Source of the DNA: Sediminibacillus albus
Lineage (GTDB): Bacteria > Bacillota > Bacilli > Bacillales > Amphibacillaceae
NCBI RefSeq assembly: GCF_900101125.1
Contig: NZ_FNFL01000001.1
Location: 248,001-312,000 of the forward strand
Reading direction: 5' to 3'
DNA: 64,000 nt
The position numbers and the translations under genes are program-made. Under the pieces are notes generated by a model. The model searched no databases. It worked only from the letters and a program-made list of their open reading frames with translations, and had not been told where the DNA came from. The first letter of the stretch is position 1. Each line of letters opens with the position of its first letter. Positions 27,423 through 36,327 of the stretch are shown here, piece after piece.

Positions 27423-29369
27423 TTGTCGATTACCAACACTTATGCCTGGCAGCCTACTAACACGCAAATAGAGGCTACAAGGTTATATCAATGGATGAAA
27501 AAGCTCGGTTTCTCCAGCTATGAAACATTCCATCAACAAACGATTACTTCTGTTGATTGGTTTTGGGACCAGGCTGTTAAAGAACTGGGGTTGAGTTGGT
27601 TTCATCCATATGATACAACACTTGATTTGACAAGGGGAATCCCATATCCTGATTGGTTTGTAGGCGGGAAAATAAATGTTGCTTACAATGCAGTCGAAAA
27701 ATGGGCGGAAAAACCTGAAACAAGGAATAAGGTCGCTTTGTATTGGGAAGGAGACGATGGAACTAAATCCTCTTATACTTATCTACAGCTAAATAACTTA
27801 GTAAATGCGGCCTCGCATGGATTCGAGCAATTGGGCATCCAGCCTGGAGATGTAATTGCTGTTTATTTGCCGATGATTCCGGAAACAGTTATCACCATGC
27901 TTGCTGCCTCCAAAATCGGGGCTATATTCACCCCCTCTTTTTCTGGTTATAAAGCATATGCCGTAGCTACCCGCCTACAGGCTTCAGGAGCAAAATTATT
28001 AGTTACTGCAGATGGGTATTACCGGCGAGGCAAGAAAGTCCCGATGAAAGAAGAAGCTGAAAAGGCGGCCGCCAAAGCTAAAAACATACAGAAAGTAGTG
28101 GTTGTTGAGCGGATTGGCAATAATACAGTTGAGAATGATAGAGAAATTACGTGGGAAACGTTAACTAAAAATGAAAGCGATTACAAATGCCGTGAGACTT
28201 TTGGAAAAGACCCCTTTATGATTATTTATACCTCCGGAACAACCGGCCGGCCGAAAGGGACAGTGCACACCCATGCCGGTTTTCCTGTAAAAGCAGCCTT
28301 CGATGCAGGTATATGTATGGACCTTCGTCAGCAGGATACTTTATTTTGGTACACCGACATGGGTTGGATGATGGGACCATTTCTAGTTTACGGCGGATTA
28401 ATAAATGGTTCATCGATTGTTATGTTTGAAGGTACACCTGACTATCCTGAGCCCGACAGACTGTGGAAGCTAGTCGATGATTACCAAGTAACCCATTTAG
28501 GGTTATCTCCTACGTTGGTACGTTCGATGATGAAGTACGGAACTAGTCCAATTGAAAAACACTCTATTTCTAGCTTGCGGTTGTTCGCGTCTACCGGGGA
28601 ACCATGGAATGAAGAATCTTGGAAATGGTTATACGTCCAGGCAGGAAACTCCCAAATCCCTATCTTTAATTATTCCGGTGGGACAGAAATTTCAGGTGGC
28701 ATTTTTGGTAATATTCTAATCAAGCCTATCAGGCCTGCCACCTTTAATGCTGCCTTACCTGGAATGGATGCTCGTGTCTTCAACCAAGAAGGACAGCCAG
28801 TAACAGATGAAGTTGGTGAATTAGTCCTGCTAAAACCATGGGTAGGAATGACAAATGGTTTTTATCACGAAAACGACCGCTATGAGGCCACTTATTGGAG
28901 CCGCTGGAAAGATACTTGGGTACATGGTGATTGGGTTGTACAAGATGCTGACGGGCACTTTACCATTACCGGCCGTTCCGATGACACTTTGAACATTGCC
29001 GGGAAACGGATTGGACCTACAGAAATCGAATCAGTTGTCGCCAGCCATGAAGCTATTATCGAAGCAGGAGTTATTGGAGTTCCTGATCAGATTAAAGGGG
29101 AAGTGGCGGTTGCTTTCGCCGTTTTGTCCCCGGAATGGCGGAATATAGCAGAGTTAAAGTTAGAGATACAACAATTTGTGACGAATCAATTAGGTAAAGC
29201 ACTTGCACCTGGAAAGATGTTCTTCGTTAATGATTTACCAAAAACGAGGAATGCAAAAGTAATGCGGCGGGCTATCAAATCTGCTTATTTAAACAGAGAG
29301 GCTGGCGATTTAAGCTCCCTGGAAAATCCGGATACACTGGAGGAAATCAGATTAGCAGGTAATCGTTAA
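27423..29369 (+). CDS. Acetyl-/acyl-CoA synthetase (AMP-forming)
   Basis: A 648-residue ANL-superfamily ligase that activates a carboxylic acid to its CoA thioester through an acyl-adenylate. The ATP-binding signature YTSGTTGRPKGTVHTHAG, the hinge GRSDDTLNIAGKRIGPTEIE and the C-terminal lysine region PKTRNAKVMRR are intact. The N-terminal WFHPYDTTLD and WFVGGKINVAYNAV are of the acetyl/propionyl-CoA synthetase type. The start is TTG at 27423, because GGGAGG lies 8 bases upstream. An in-frame ATG at 27381 overlaps a TATAAT -10 box (27377-27382) and cannot be the start. It converges on the leucine-degradation operon, where B. subtilis has yngI. Confidence 0.88.
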   Translation: MSITNTYAWQPTNTQIEATRLYQWMKKLGFSSYETFHQQTITSVDWFWDQAVKELGLSWFHPYDTTLDLTRGIPYPDWFVGGKINVAYNAVEKWAEKPETRNKVALYWEGDDGTKSSYTYLQLNNLVNAASHGFEQLGIQPGDVIAVYLPMIPETVITMLAASKIGAIFTPSFSGYKAYAVATRLQASGAKLLVTADGYYRRGKKVPMKEEAEKAAAKAKNIQKVVVVERIGNNTVENDREITWETLTKNESDYKCRETFGKDPFMIIYTSGTTGRPKGTVHTHAGFPVKAAFDAGICMDLRQQDTLFWYTDMGWMMGPFLVYGGLINGSSIVMFEGTPDYPEPDRLWKLVDDYQVTHLGLSPTLVRSMMKYGTSPIEKHSISSLRLFASTGEPWNEESWKWLYVQAGNSQIPIFNYSGGTEISGGIFGNILIKPIRPATFNAALPGMDARVFNQEGQPVTDEVGELVLLKPWVGMTNGFYHENDRYEATYWSRWKDTWVHGDWVVQDADGHFTITGRSDDTLNIAGKRIGPTEIESVVASHEAIIEAGVIGVPDQIKGEVAVAFAVLSPEWRNIAELKLEIQQFVTNQLGKALAPGKMFFVNDLPKTRNAKVMRRAIKSAYLNREAGDLSSLENPDTLEEIRLAGNR

Positions 29370-29418
29370 AACCATTGTATAACTTTGTCCTGTAGCTGCT
29401 TAATAAGGTAAAAAATAG

Positions 29419-29457
29419 AAAAAGGGTGGCTTCTACTGTTGCGAAGCCACCCTTTTT
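29419..29457. terminator. Bidirectional terminator between acyl-CoA synthetase and carboxyltransferase genes
   Basis: AAAGGGTGGCTTC (29421-29433) pairs perfectly with GAAGCCACCCTTT (29443-29455), followed by T on the plus strand and preceded by A. It serves both convergent genes. Confidence 0.9.
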
Positions 29458-29473
29458 ATTTACTCACTATCCG

Positions 29474-31000
29474 TTATACAGGATAAACCCCATGTTTTCT
29501 CTCTGTGAAAGTAACAGACTTATTCGAATAGATCTCATATCTTTTAACTAATTCGCCTCGTAATTTATCGGGCTCTATAATGGCATCTATCACCATTTCC
29601 GAGGCTAGCCGATAAATATCAATATCCGCCTTGTACTCTTCTTGTTTCTGCTTAATAAACGCCGGTCTCTCTTCTTCGGAAATCTCTGCTATTTTATTCG
29701 CATATACAGCGTTAACCGCAGCCTCTGGTCCCATTACAGCAATCTGCGCACTAGGTAATGCCAATGTACAGTCCGGCTCAAAGGCTGGACCGGCCATCGC
29801 ATATAAACCGGCACCGTAAGCTTTACGAATGACTACCGATATTTTAGGTACAGTTGCTTCACTCATAGCAGCAAGCATTTTTGCGCCATGCCTGATAATC
29901 CCAGCCCTTTCCACTTTAGTCCCTATCATGAACCCGGGAATATCGACGAGGAACAGCAAAGGGATATTAAAAGCGTCACAAAGTTGAATGAATTTGGCGG
30001 CTTTGTCTGCTGAATCCGGAAAGAGTACTCCGCCTTTTACTTTGGGCTGATTGGCTATAATACCGACTACATTTCCTTCCAAACGTGCAAAACCGGTAAC
30101 TATCTCTGGGGCAAACAGCTTTTTAATTTCGCAGAAAGAATTCTCATCAATGAGTCTGCCAATTAATTCATAAATATCAAATGGCGCATTTTGATGATCA
30201 GGTATCAACTCGCTAATCGATGACCCAAATGATGCTGGATGGACCGGAGGAATAGCAGCAGGTTTCTTTTTAAAATTGTCTGGAAAATAACTTAAATACT
30301 TTCTGGCAAAAACAATCGCTTCTTCTTCGGATTCAGCCAGCACATCCCCACACCCTGAAACCGAGCAGTGCATGGCCGCTCCTCCCATCTCTTCCAATGT
30401 TACTTTTTCTCCGATAACTTTTTCTGCCATACGCGGGGAGCCTAAGTACATCGATGCGTTTCCATCGACCATTATTACGGCATCACAAAATGCGGGTATA
30501 TAGGCACCTCCTGCTGCCGATGGGCCGAACAATAAACAGACTTGAGGCACTCTCCCGGAAAGTTTAATCTGGTTGTGAAATATCCGTCCAGCCCCCCGTC
30601 TTCCTGGAAACATTTCTACCTGGTCAGTAATCCGGGCTCCGGCTGAATCTACTAGATATAACATCGGAACATTTAATTTAGCTGCTGTTTCTTGTATTCT
30701 AATAATTTTTTCAACTGTTCTCGCTCCCCATGAGCCGGCTTTAACTGTTGAATCATTAGCCATTACACAGACCGTCATTCCATTTACTTTCCCAATTCCC
30801 GTTACAACACCGTCTGCGGGAAGCCCTTCACTCATACAGTTGGCAAAGAAAGCATCCTCGATATCCACCGATTCATCAAACAACTTTTCCAAGCGCTCTC
30901 TCACAAACAATTTATTTTTTTTTGAATTTATTTTATGGTATTTTTCTGCTCCCCCTTTTTTAATTTTGTCTACTAGATTTGTATAAGTATTGTTATCCAT
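29474..31000 (-). CDS. yngE: Acyl-CoA carboxyltransferase (methylcrotonyl-/propionyl-CoA carboxylase beta type)
   Basis: A 508-residue carboxyltransferase that moves CO2 from carboxybiotin to an acyl-CoA, most likely 3-methylcrotonyl-CoA given its neighbours. Key blocks are LYLVDSAGARITDQVEMFPG, FGPSAAGGAYIPAF, LFLVDIPGFMIG and GAEYGAGLYAMAG-like KAYGAGLYAMAGPAF. The start is the ATG at 31000 with GGAGGT 7 bases upstream. The in-frame ATG at 31015 is part of that ribosome site. It is last in the operon yngJ-HA-HB-G-F-E. Confidence 0.92.
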   Translation of the reverse strand: MDNNTYTNLVDKIKKGGAEKYHKINSKKNKLFVRERLEKLFDESVDIEDAFFANCMSEGLPADGVVTGIGKVNGMTVCVMANDSTVKAGSWGARTVEKIIRIQETAAKLNVPMLYLVDSAGARITDQVEMFPGRRGAGRIFHNQIKLSGRVPQVCLLFGPSAAGGAYIPAFCDAVIMVDGNASMYLGSPRMAEKVIGEKVTLEEMGGAAMHCSVSGCGDVLAESEEEAIVFARKYLSYFPDNFKKKPAAIPPVHPASFGSSISELIPDHQNAPFDIYELIGRLIDENSFCEIKKLFAPEIVTGFARLEGNVVGIIANQPKVKGGVLFPDSADKAAKFIQLCDAFNIPLLFLVDIPGFMIGTKVERAGIIRHGAKMLAAMSEATVPKISVVIRKAYGAGLYAMAGPAFEPDCTLALPSAQIAVMGPEAAVNAVYANKIAEISEEERPAFIKQKQEEYKADIDIYRLASEMVIDAIIEPDKLRGELVKRYEIYSNKSVTFTERKHGVYPV

Positions 31001-31023
31001 CGATATTACCTCCATTATCTCTC

Positions 31024-31806
31024 CTATTTGCCAATGAAGTGCGGGGGCCTTTTTTCTTTAAAAGCTGCTAAACCTTCCAGTCTGTCTTCCGTTTCTATCG
31101 TCTGTTGATAACAATGCTGCTCTACTTTTAAGGCCGAATGAATATCTACATCATACCCTTGCGTAATTGCCTGCTTTGCCTGTTTGAGGGCAATCGGAGC
31201 ATTTCTCCCTATCATCGCTGCCAACGCTTCTGTCTTGTCCGCTAACTGTTCTAGTGGGTAACAGTACTCTACTAAACTGATTTGTTTAGCTTTTGCTGCG
31301 GTGATTGCCTGGGCGGTAAAAATAAGTTCTTTAGCTTTAGCAAGTCCAACCTGTCTGCTTAATCTTTGTGTCCCTCCTGCTCCAGGGATGATACCTAAGG
31401 AGGTTTCCGTCAATCCCATATTAGCGTGCGCTGCCGCCATCCGGATATCACACGCTAAGGCAATTTCCAGCCCCCCGCCATAAGCAGAGCCATTCATCAT
31501 AGCAATGGTCGGAATAGGCAGCCTGTCGATATTATTGATTGTTTCTCCAATGTATTGGACTGTTTTATAAACTTGCTGATTCGTCATCGTCATTCTTTCT
31601 TTCAAATCAGCACCTGCACAGAAATTCTTATCTCCAGCACCAGTGATGATTAAACAACGAATCGTTTTATCCATGCTTATCTGCTGCAGTGTGGCATTTA
31701 ATTCCTCCAGCAGGGCAAGGGACAAAGCATTCGCAGCTTGTGGGCGCTCCAACCTTATTACTGCCGTATGGTCACTTTTTTTGTCATAGTTTATTAGAGA
31801 TGTCAT
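31024..31806 (-). CDS. yngF: Enoyl-CoA hydratase (methylglutaconyl-CoA hydratase type)
   Basis: A 260-residue crotonase-fold enzyme. The oxyanion-hole stretches are NFCAGADLKE (about residues 61-70) and MNGSAYGGGLEIALACDIRMAA, cited here as ends only, with the catalytic Glu region ETSLGIIPGAGGTQRL. In this operon its likely step is hydration of 3-methylglutaconyl-CoA to HMG-CoA. Its ATG overlaps the stop of the lyase gene upstream by 4 bases. Confidence 0.9.
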   Translation of the reverse strand: MTSLINYDKKSDHTAVIRLERPQAANALSLALLEELNATLQQISMDKTIRCLIITGAGDKNFCAGADLKERMTMTNQQVYKTVQYIGETINNIDRLPIPTIAMMNGSAYGGGLEIALACDIRMAAAHANMGLTETSLGIIPGAGGTQRLSRQVGLAKAKELIFTAQAITAAKAKQISLVEYCYPLEQLADKTEALAAMIGRNAPIALKQAKQAITQGYDVDIHSALKVEQHCYQQTIETEDRLEGLAAFKEKRPPHFIGK

Positions 31807-32717
31807 TGAGATACCTCCTCATGGCTGATTAGCTGCATTTGCCGGCTCGGCAATGATTTAGCCAGACTCCTTTGGATTAGTTTCGCTGCCTCGATTAATT
31901 TATGGTGATTAACACCTGTATTTACGTTCATCTGGTGAAGCATATAAACTAAATCATCTGTAGCCAGATTTCCTGAAGCGCCTTTGGCATAAGGGCAGCC
32001 TCCCAATCCTCCTAATGAGGCGTCGAACGTATTGATGCCTTCGAGCATTGCTGCCAAAACGTTGGCCATTGCTGTACCTCTTGTATCATGGAAATGGAGA
32101 GCGAATTTTTGTGCAGAATAACGGTCGGAAAGATCTTTTATTAGCCGGCTTACTTGCAGAGGATCGGCAACTCCCACTGTATCGCCCAGCGATAATTCTT
32201 CTATTCCCATCTCAAACAGTTTGTCACATATGTTCAGTAACTTGTTAAAAGATATATCACCCTCGTAAGGGCAGCCAAACACAGTAGAAACATATCCTCT
32301 GACTGTTTTACCCTCCTGCTTTGCTGTTTCGGCAACTTCTTTTAAAACAGGAAAGGTGTCAGCTATCGATTTATTAATATTCTTCTTGTTGTGCGTCTCG
32401 CTGGCCGACATGAAAACTGATACTTCATCTATTCCGACAGCCAGTGCCCGCTCTAACCCTTTACTATTCGGTACCAAGGCCGCATAGGTAACATTAGGAT
32501 TGCGAATGATTCCTCGCCCTACTTCAAAAGCATCACTTAATTGAGGAATCCATTTCGGGTGGACAAAGGAACTTATTTCAATGTAGGATATGCCTGTATT
32601 TGACAGAGCATTAATCCAGTTAATTTTTTCCTCTGTTGGTATGATCTCCGGTTCATTTTGCAAGCCATCGCGGGGACCAACTTCCTTTATTTTGACTTCT
32701 TCCGGTATATTCATCAT
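31803..32717 (-). CDS. yngG: Hydroxymethylglutaryl-CoA lyase
   Basis: A 304-residue barrel enzyme that splits HMG-CoA to acetoacetate and acetyl-CoA, the final step of leucine breakdown. The N-terminal KIKEVGPRDGLQNEPEI has the metal-binding Asp. SLGDTVGVADP and LHFHDTRGTAMAN follow, and the active-site cysteine region is GLGGCPYAKGASGNLATDD. The ATG at 32717 or the next codon at 32714 could be used. GGGGAGG lies 4-7 bases upstream. Confidence 0.93.
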   Translation of the reverse strand: MMNIPEEVKIKEVGPRDGLQNEPEIIPTEEKINWINALSNTGISYIEISSFVHPKWIPQLSDAFEVGRGIIRNPNVTYAALVPNSKGLERALAVGIDEVSVFMSASETHNKKNINKSIADTFPVLKEVAETAKQEGKTVRGYVSTVFGCPYEGDISFNKLLNICDKLFEMGIEELSLGDTVGVADPLQVSRLIKDLSDRYSAQKFALHFHDTRGTAMANVLAAMLEGINTFDASLGGLGGCPYAKGASGNLATDDLVYMLHQMNVNTGVNHHKLIEAAKLIQRSLAKSLPSRQMQLISHEEVSQ

Positions 32718-32729
32718 TTTTCCTCCCCA

Positions 32730-32942
32730 TTATTCAATCGTGGCAAGGACGTCTCCCTCATTAACAAAATCCCCTTCGGAAACGGATAACTTTATCACCT
32801 GTCCGCTTGCTTCACTAGCAATCGGTATTTCCATTTTCATCGATTCTAAAATAACTATGTCCTGGCCTGTGCTTATCCGCTCTCCTTCTTTTACGGTTAT
32901 CTTCCATACGCTTCCTGCCATATTAGCTTTTATTTCTGTCAT
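32730..32942 (-). CDS. yngHB: Biotin carboxyl carrier protein
   Basis: A 70-residue free-standing biotinyl/lipoyl domain. The biotin attachment site is Lys36 in ESMKME, with the paired glycines of the beta-hammerhead on both sides. It is the mobile carrier between the biotin carboxylase upstream and the carboxyltransferase downstream in the same operon. Length is that of a domain alone, as for B. subtilis YngHB. Confidence 0.93.
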   Translation of the reverse strand: MTEIKANMAGSVWKITVKEGERISTGQDIVILESMKMEIPIASEASGQVIKLSVSEGDFVNEGDVLATIE

Positions 32943-32961
32943 CTTACATCCTCCTGTTTAT

Positions 32962-34314
32962 TTATTTGCTCAACATAGGGAGATAATGATCCTCTATGAA
33001 GCTCGTTAACGTAGTTCCTTCTATAAACTTTTCATGGTTAATCACTTTCTTTAACATAGGAATATTTGTTTTTATTCCCTCGACCCGGTAGTCTTCCAAT
33101 GCATCATTAAGCAATTGAATTGCTTCCGATCTGGAGGATCCAGAAACGACCAACTTAGCTAGCATCGGATCATAAAAAGGTGTCACTTTCGAATTTTTTT
33201 CAATGGCTGTTTCATGTCTGATACCTATTCCTTCAGGCAGCTCCCATCTAGTAATCTGACCTGGCGAAGGATAAAAACTAACCGGATCTTCTGCATATAT
33301 CCTTGCTTCTATGGAGTGGCCAGTAATAAACAGTGATTCCTGGTCATATTCAATCCTTTCACCGTTTGCAATTTTCAATTGCTGTTCGACAATATCAATG
33401 CCGGTGATTTCTTCGGTTACCGGATGTTCTACCTGGAGTCTAGTATTCATTTCCAGAAAATAAAAATTCTCCTTGTGATCGACTAAAAACTCGATGGTTC
33501 CTGCATTTTGATAATTAATCGTTTCTGCAGCTTTGACCGCAGCCCTGCCCATTCTCTGCCTGGTCGATTCAGAAATAAAGGGAGATGGTGCCTCTTCTAT
33601 GATTTTTTGGTGTCTTCGCTGGATGGAACATTCCCTGTCAAATAAGTGGACAGCATTCCCATGTGAATCTGCCAGCAGCTGGATTTCGATATGCCTTGCG
33701 TTTACTATTTTCTTTTCGATAAACATCGTTCCATCTCCAAATAAAAGGGAAGCTCGTTTAGAATTACTGGAAAACACCTTCTTAAGCTCCTGTTCATTGT
33801 AAACTTCAGCCATGCCAATGCCTCCGCCTCCAGCAGACGCTTTCAACATCACAGGATAACCTATCCTGTCGGCAGCCAAAGCGGCATCCTCAGCAGTAGT
33901 CAACGGAGTATTGCTCCCTGGTATCACGGGTATCCCGGCATTTTCCATCATTTTTCTAGCTTTTATCTTACTGCCCATGCTTTCAATTGCCTGCCAGGAT
34001 GGCCCGATAAATGTAAGGCCTTCCTGCTCACATTTTTTCGCAAATGACGCATTTTCACTTAGAAATCCATAGCCAGGATGAATTGCATCAACCTTGCTTT
34101 CCCGGGCAATAGTAAGTATCTTCGTGCTGTTCATATAGCTTTCACTCACTTTTGCAGGTCCTAGTAAATAACTTTCATCTGCCATCCTTACGAACGCGCC
34201 ATCCTTGTCTGCCTCTGAATAAACGGCTACCGTTTGGACACCCAACTTCCTGCAAGTTCTAATAATTCGAGCTGCAATTTCTCCACGATTGGCAATCAAT
34301 ATTTTTTCAAACAT
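32962..34314 (-). CDS. yngHA: Biotin carboxylase subunit
   Basis: A 450-residue ATP-grasp biotin carboxylase, the first half-reaction of a methylcrotonyl-/acyl-CoA carboxylase. It has the N-terminal MFEKILIANRGEIAARII, the ATP-binding glycine loop LKASAGGGGIGM, and EMNTRLQVEHPVTEEITG with catalytic residues. The start is the ATG at 34314, with AGGAGG 6 bases upstream. The ATG at 34332 would put that site inside the gene. It could be taken for AccC, but the operon says otherwise. Confidence 0.92.
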   Translation of the reverse strand: MFEKILIANRGEIAARIIRTCRKLGVQTVAVYSEADKDGAFVRMADESYLLGPAKVSESYMNSTKILTIARESKVDAIHPGYGFLSENASFAKKCEQEGLTFIGPSWQAIESMGSKIKARKMMENAGIPVIPGSNTPLTTAEDAALAADRIGYPVMLKASAGGGGIGMAEVYNEQELKKVFSSNSKRASLLFGDGTMFIEKKIVNARHIEIQLLADSHGNAVHLFDRECSIQRRHQKIIEEAPSPFISESTRQRMGRAAVKAAETINYQNAGTIEFLVDHKENFYFLEMNTRLQVEHPVTEEITGIDIVEQQLKIANGERIEYDQESLFITGHSIEARIYAEDPVSFYPSPGQITRWELPEGIGIRHETAIEKNSKVTPFYDPMLAKLVVSGSSRSEAIQLLNDALEDYRVEGIKTNIPMLKKVINHEKFIEGTTLTSFIEDHYLPMLSK

Positions 34315-34356
34315 GCCCTGCCTCCTAATCACGAATTACAAAATCTGATAAGTAAA

Positions 34357-35499
34357 TTAACAACCGAGCTGTCTAGCGATCACTAATCGCTGAATTTCTG
34401 AAGTTCCTTCTCCTATTTCCATTAACTTTGCGTCCCTAAGATAACGCTCTACCTCGTATTCGCGCATGTATCCATAACCGCCCATAATTTGAATCGCCTG
34501 ATTGGCTGCTCTTGAGGCAACCTCACTGGCAAACAGCTTGGCATATGCCGCCTCCTTAGTAAAAGGCTTGTTTTTGTCTTTTAACCAGGCGGCTTTTAGA
34601 ATCATATTTCTAGCCAATTCCACTTCCATAGCCATATCAGATAATTTGAATTGGATCGCTTGAAAGGATGAAATGGATTTTCCGAACTGTTTCCTTTCTT
34701 TGGCATAATCCAAAGCTTTATCCAGTGAAGCTTGTGCTATGCCTAAAGACAAAGCCGCTATAGAAATTCTCCCGCCATCCAACGTGTACAAAAATTGTTT
34801 AAAACCTTTCGAAGAATGCCCCAGCAGATTTTGCGCCGGAACTTCCACTTCTTCAAGAATAATTTCTGATGTATTAGAACCTCTAACTCCCAATTTTTGA
34901 TAGTTACTGTTAATGGTCAGGCCTTTAGCATCAGCAGGTACAATAAAAGCAGAAATAATATTTTTTCCTTGTTCATCTTTGTCCGTCACTGCTGTCACAA
35001 TTATTGAGTTGGCATAGCTTGCATTGGTAATAAAGCATTTCTCTCCCGAGATAATGAATGTATCACCATCTTTAGTTGCGGTAGTTTTTGTGCCACCGGC
35101 ATCAGAGCCGGCATTCGGTTCAGTCAGACCGAAGGAGCCAAGCGCTGTGCCGCGCGCCAGCGGAACTAGAAATTCCTGTTTTTGTTCCTCAGTCCCAAAA
35201 TAGTAAATGGGGCTGGCACCGAGTGAAACTGCTGCAGCATAGCTCAACCCTGTACTCCCGCACACACGGCCGATTTCTTCCACTGCTAATGCATAGGTAA
35301 TCGTATCCCCGCCCGATCCGCCATACTCCTCGGGAAAAGGAATTCCCATCATCCCTAATTCACCTAATTGCTTGAAAATATCTTCCGGAAATTCAGCAGA
35401 AGCATCGATCTCGACAGCTCTGGGAGCAATCACAGCTTGCGCAAAATCCCTCACCATTTTTTGAGTCATTCGTTGTTCTTCTGTCAATTCAAAATCCAT
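34357..35499 (-). CDS. yngJ: Acyl-CoA dehydrogenase (isovaleryl-CoA type)
   Basis: A 380-residue FAD flavoenzyme, first gene of the leucine/isovalerate operon. Signature blocks are GLTEPNAGSDAGGTKTTA, FITNASYANSIIV, YTLDGGRISIAALSLGIAQ (DGGRI region) and QIMGGYGYMREYEVERYLRD, followed by IGEGTSEIQRLVIAR with the catalytic Glu. From its place it most likely oxidises isovaleryl-CoA. A TetR-type operator and a cre site lie 29-70 bases before its start. Confidence 0.9.
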   Translation of the reverse strand: MDFELTEEQRMTQKMVRDFAQAVIAPRAVEIDASAEFPEDIFKQLGELGMMGIPFPEEYGGSGGDTITYALAVEEIGRVCGSTGLSYAAAVSLGASPIYYFGTEEQKQEFLVPLARGTALGSFGLTEPNAGSDAGGTKTTATKDGDTFIISGEKCFITNASYANSIIVTAVTDKDEQGKNIISAFIVPADAKGLTINSNYQKLGVRGSNTSEIILEEVEVPAQNLLGHSSKGFKQFLYTLDGGRISIAALSLGIAQASLDKALDYAKERKQFGKSISSFQAIQFKLSDMAMEVELARNMILKAAWLKDKNKPFTKEAAYAKLFASEVASRAANQAIQIMGGYGYMREYEVERYLRDAKLMEIGEGTSEIQRLVIARQLGC

Positions 35500-35527
35500 T
35501 TATTCTCCCCCTTAAATTTGAAATGAG

Positions 35528-35547
35528 CAGACCGACCGGTTGGTCTG
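35528..35547. promoter_or_regulatory. Near-perfect palindrome, probable TetR operator
   Basis: CAGACCGACCGGTTGGTCTG is a 20-base palindrome with one mismatched pair. It lies between the TetR-family gene and yngJ, 29 bases before the yngJ start. Sites of the form GACCGACCGGTC are common for TetR-family repressors of fatty-acyl-CoA genes. The assignment to the neighbouring regulator is inferred. Confidence 0.75.
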
Positions 35548-35554
35548 ATTAGCA

Positions 35555-35569
35555 TTGAAAGCGCTTACT
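35555..35569. promoter_or_regulatory. cre site (CcpA binding)
   Basis: TTGAAAGCGCTTACT matches every fixed position of WTGNAANCGNWNNCW. It is beside the TetR operator and overlaps the last codon of the regulator gene. It suggests glucose repression of the leucine-degradation operon. Confidence 0.65.
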
Positions 35570-36203
35570 AATTGTGGTAAAAAAAAGGCTCCTGCAATAA
35601 TAACTGATGATAAGCTTCTTTTTGTAATAAATGATGTTCCAGAATCCCATGGAGAATTAAATCGACAAAAATGTCTGCTATATCCTCAATGCTGTATTTG
35701 CCGTTATGGTGGTACCATTTGTAAGTCCAATTGACCATTCCAAGTATGGCCATCACCGTTATTTCCAATGGAAGTTCGTAACGGAACTCTCCATGTGTTT
35801 TACCTTCTTTAATTACTTCGAACAAGATGGTCTTAAACTGGTCCCTTTTCTTTTTTATTAGCTCTCCATATTCAGGACGTAGGTATATGCTTTCTTGATA
35901 AAAAACAGAAATGTGAGGCTTGTATAAATCAAATACTTTGACAAACTCTTTTATGATAGTTTGAAGTTTCTTGGTGGGGGTGGGTTGTGTCTCTCTCGCT
36001 AATGTGGCTTTTTCCAAAACGTACGTTATAAAAGTATCATGGATAACAAAAAGGAGTTCATCTTTGGAGTGAAAATGGTGGTAAAAACCGCCTTTGGAAG
36101 TACCTGTCACTTCTACAATTCGACTGACAGTAACTCCATGGAAACCATGCTCTTCAAATAAGGTTAATGCTGTATCAATTATACTATCTCTTAACTCAGA
36201 CAT
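35568..36203 (-). CDS. TetR-family regulator
   Basis: A 211-residue regulator. The N-terminal helix-turn-helix covers about residues 3-50 (ALTLFEEHGFHGVTVSRIVE, then TSKGGFYHHFHSKDELL). The remainder is a helical ligand-binding domain. The start is the ATG at 36203 with GGAGG 6 bases upstream. The longer frame to 36320 has no ribosome site and unlike residues. It is directly upstream of the leucine operon on the same strand and is the obvious candidate to bind the palindrome at 35528. The ligand is probably an acyl-CoA. Confidence 0.87.
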   Translation of the reverse strand: MSELRDSIIDTALTLFEEHGFHGVTVSRIVEVTGTSKGGFYHHFHSKDELLFVIHDTFITYVLEKATLARETQPTPTKKLQTIIKEFVKVFDLYKPHISVFYQESIYLRPEYGELIKKKRDQFKTILFEVIKEGKTHGEFRYELPLEITVMAILGMVNWTYKWYHHNGKYSIEDIADIFVDLILHGILEHHLLQKEAYHQLLLQEPFFYHN

Positions 36204-36280
36204 ATCGCCCTCCTTATCAGTTTTTATTTTATCATACTTTTCTAAAATTACAATTAATTTCAAGGTCTTTTCCTGTATTA

Positions 36281-36312
36281 AAAGTCCCCTGCAAGAAATT
36301 TTGCAGGGGGCT
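36281..36312 (-). terminator. parC terminator
   Basis: On the minus strand CCCCTGCAA (36309-36301) pairs with TTGCAGGGG (36294-36286), followed by ACTTTTAAT. It lies 16 bases after the parC stop and separates parC from the TetR gene. Confidence 0.8.
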
Positions 36313-36327
36313 GTTAACATAACTTTA

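Noticed and set aside
32962-34314. Biotin carboxylase read as acetyl-CoA carboxylase AccC
   Set aside because: Its operon contains acyl-CoA dehydrogenase, HMG-CoA lyase, a hydratase and a propionyl/methylcrotonyl-type carboxyltransferase, which points to leucine degradation.
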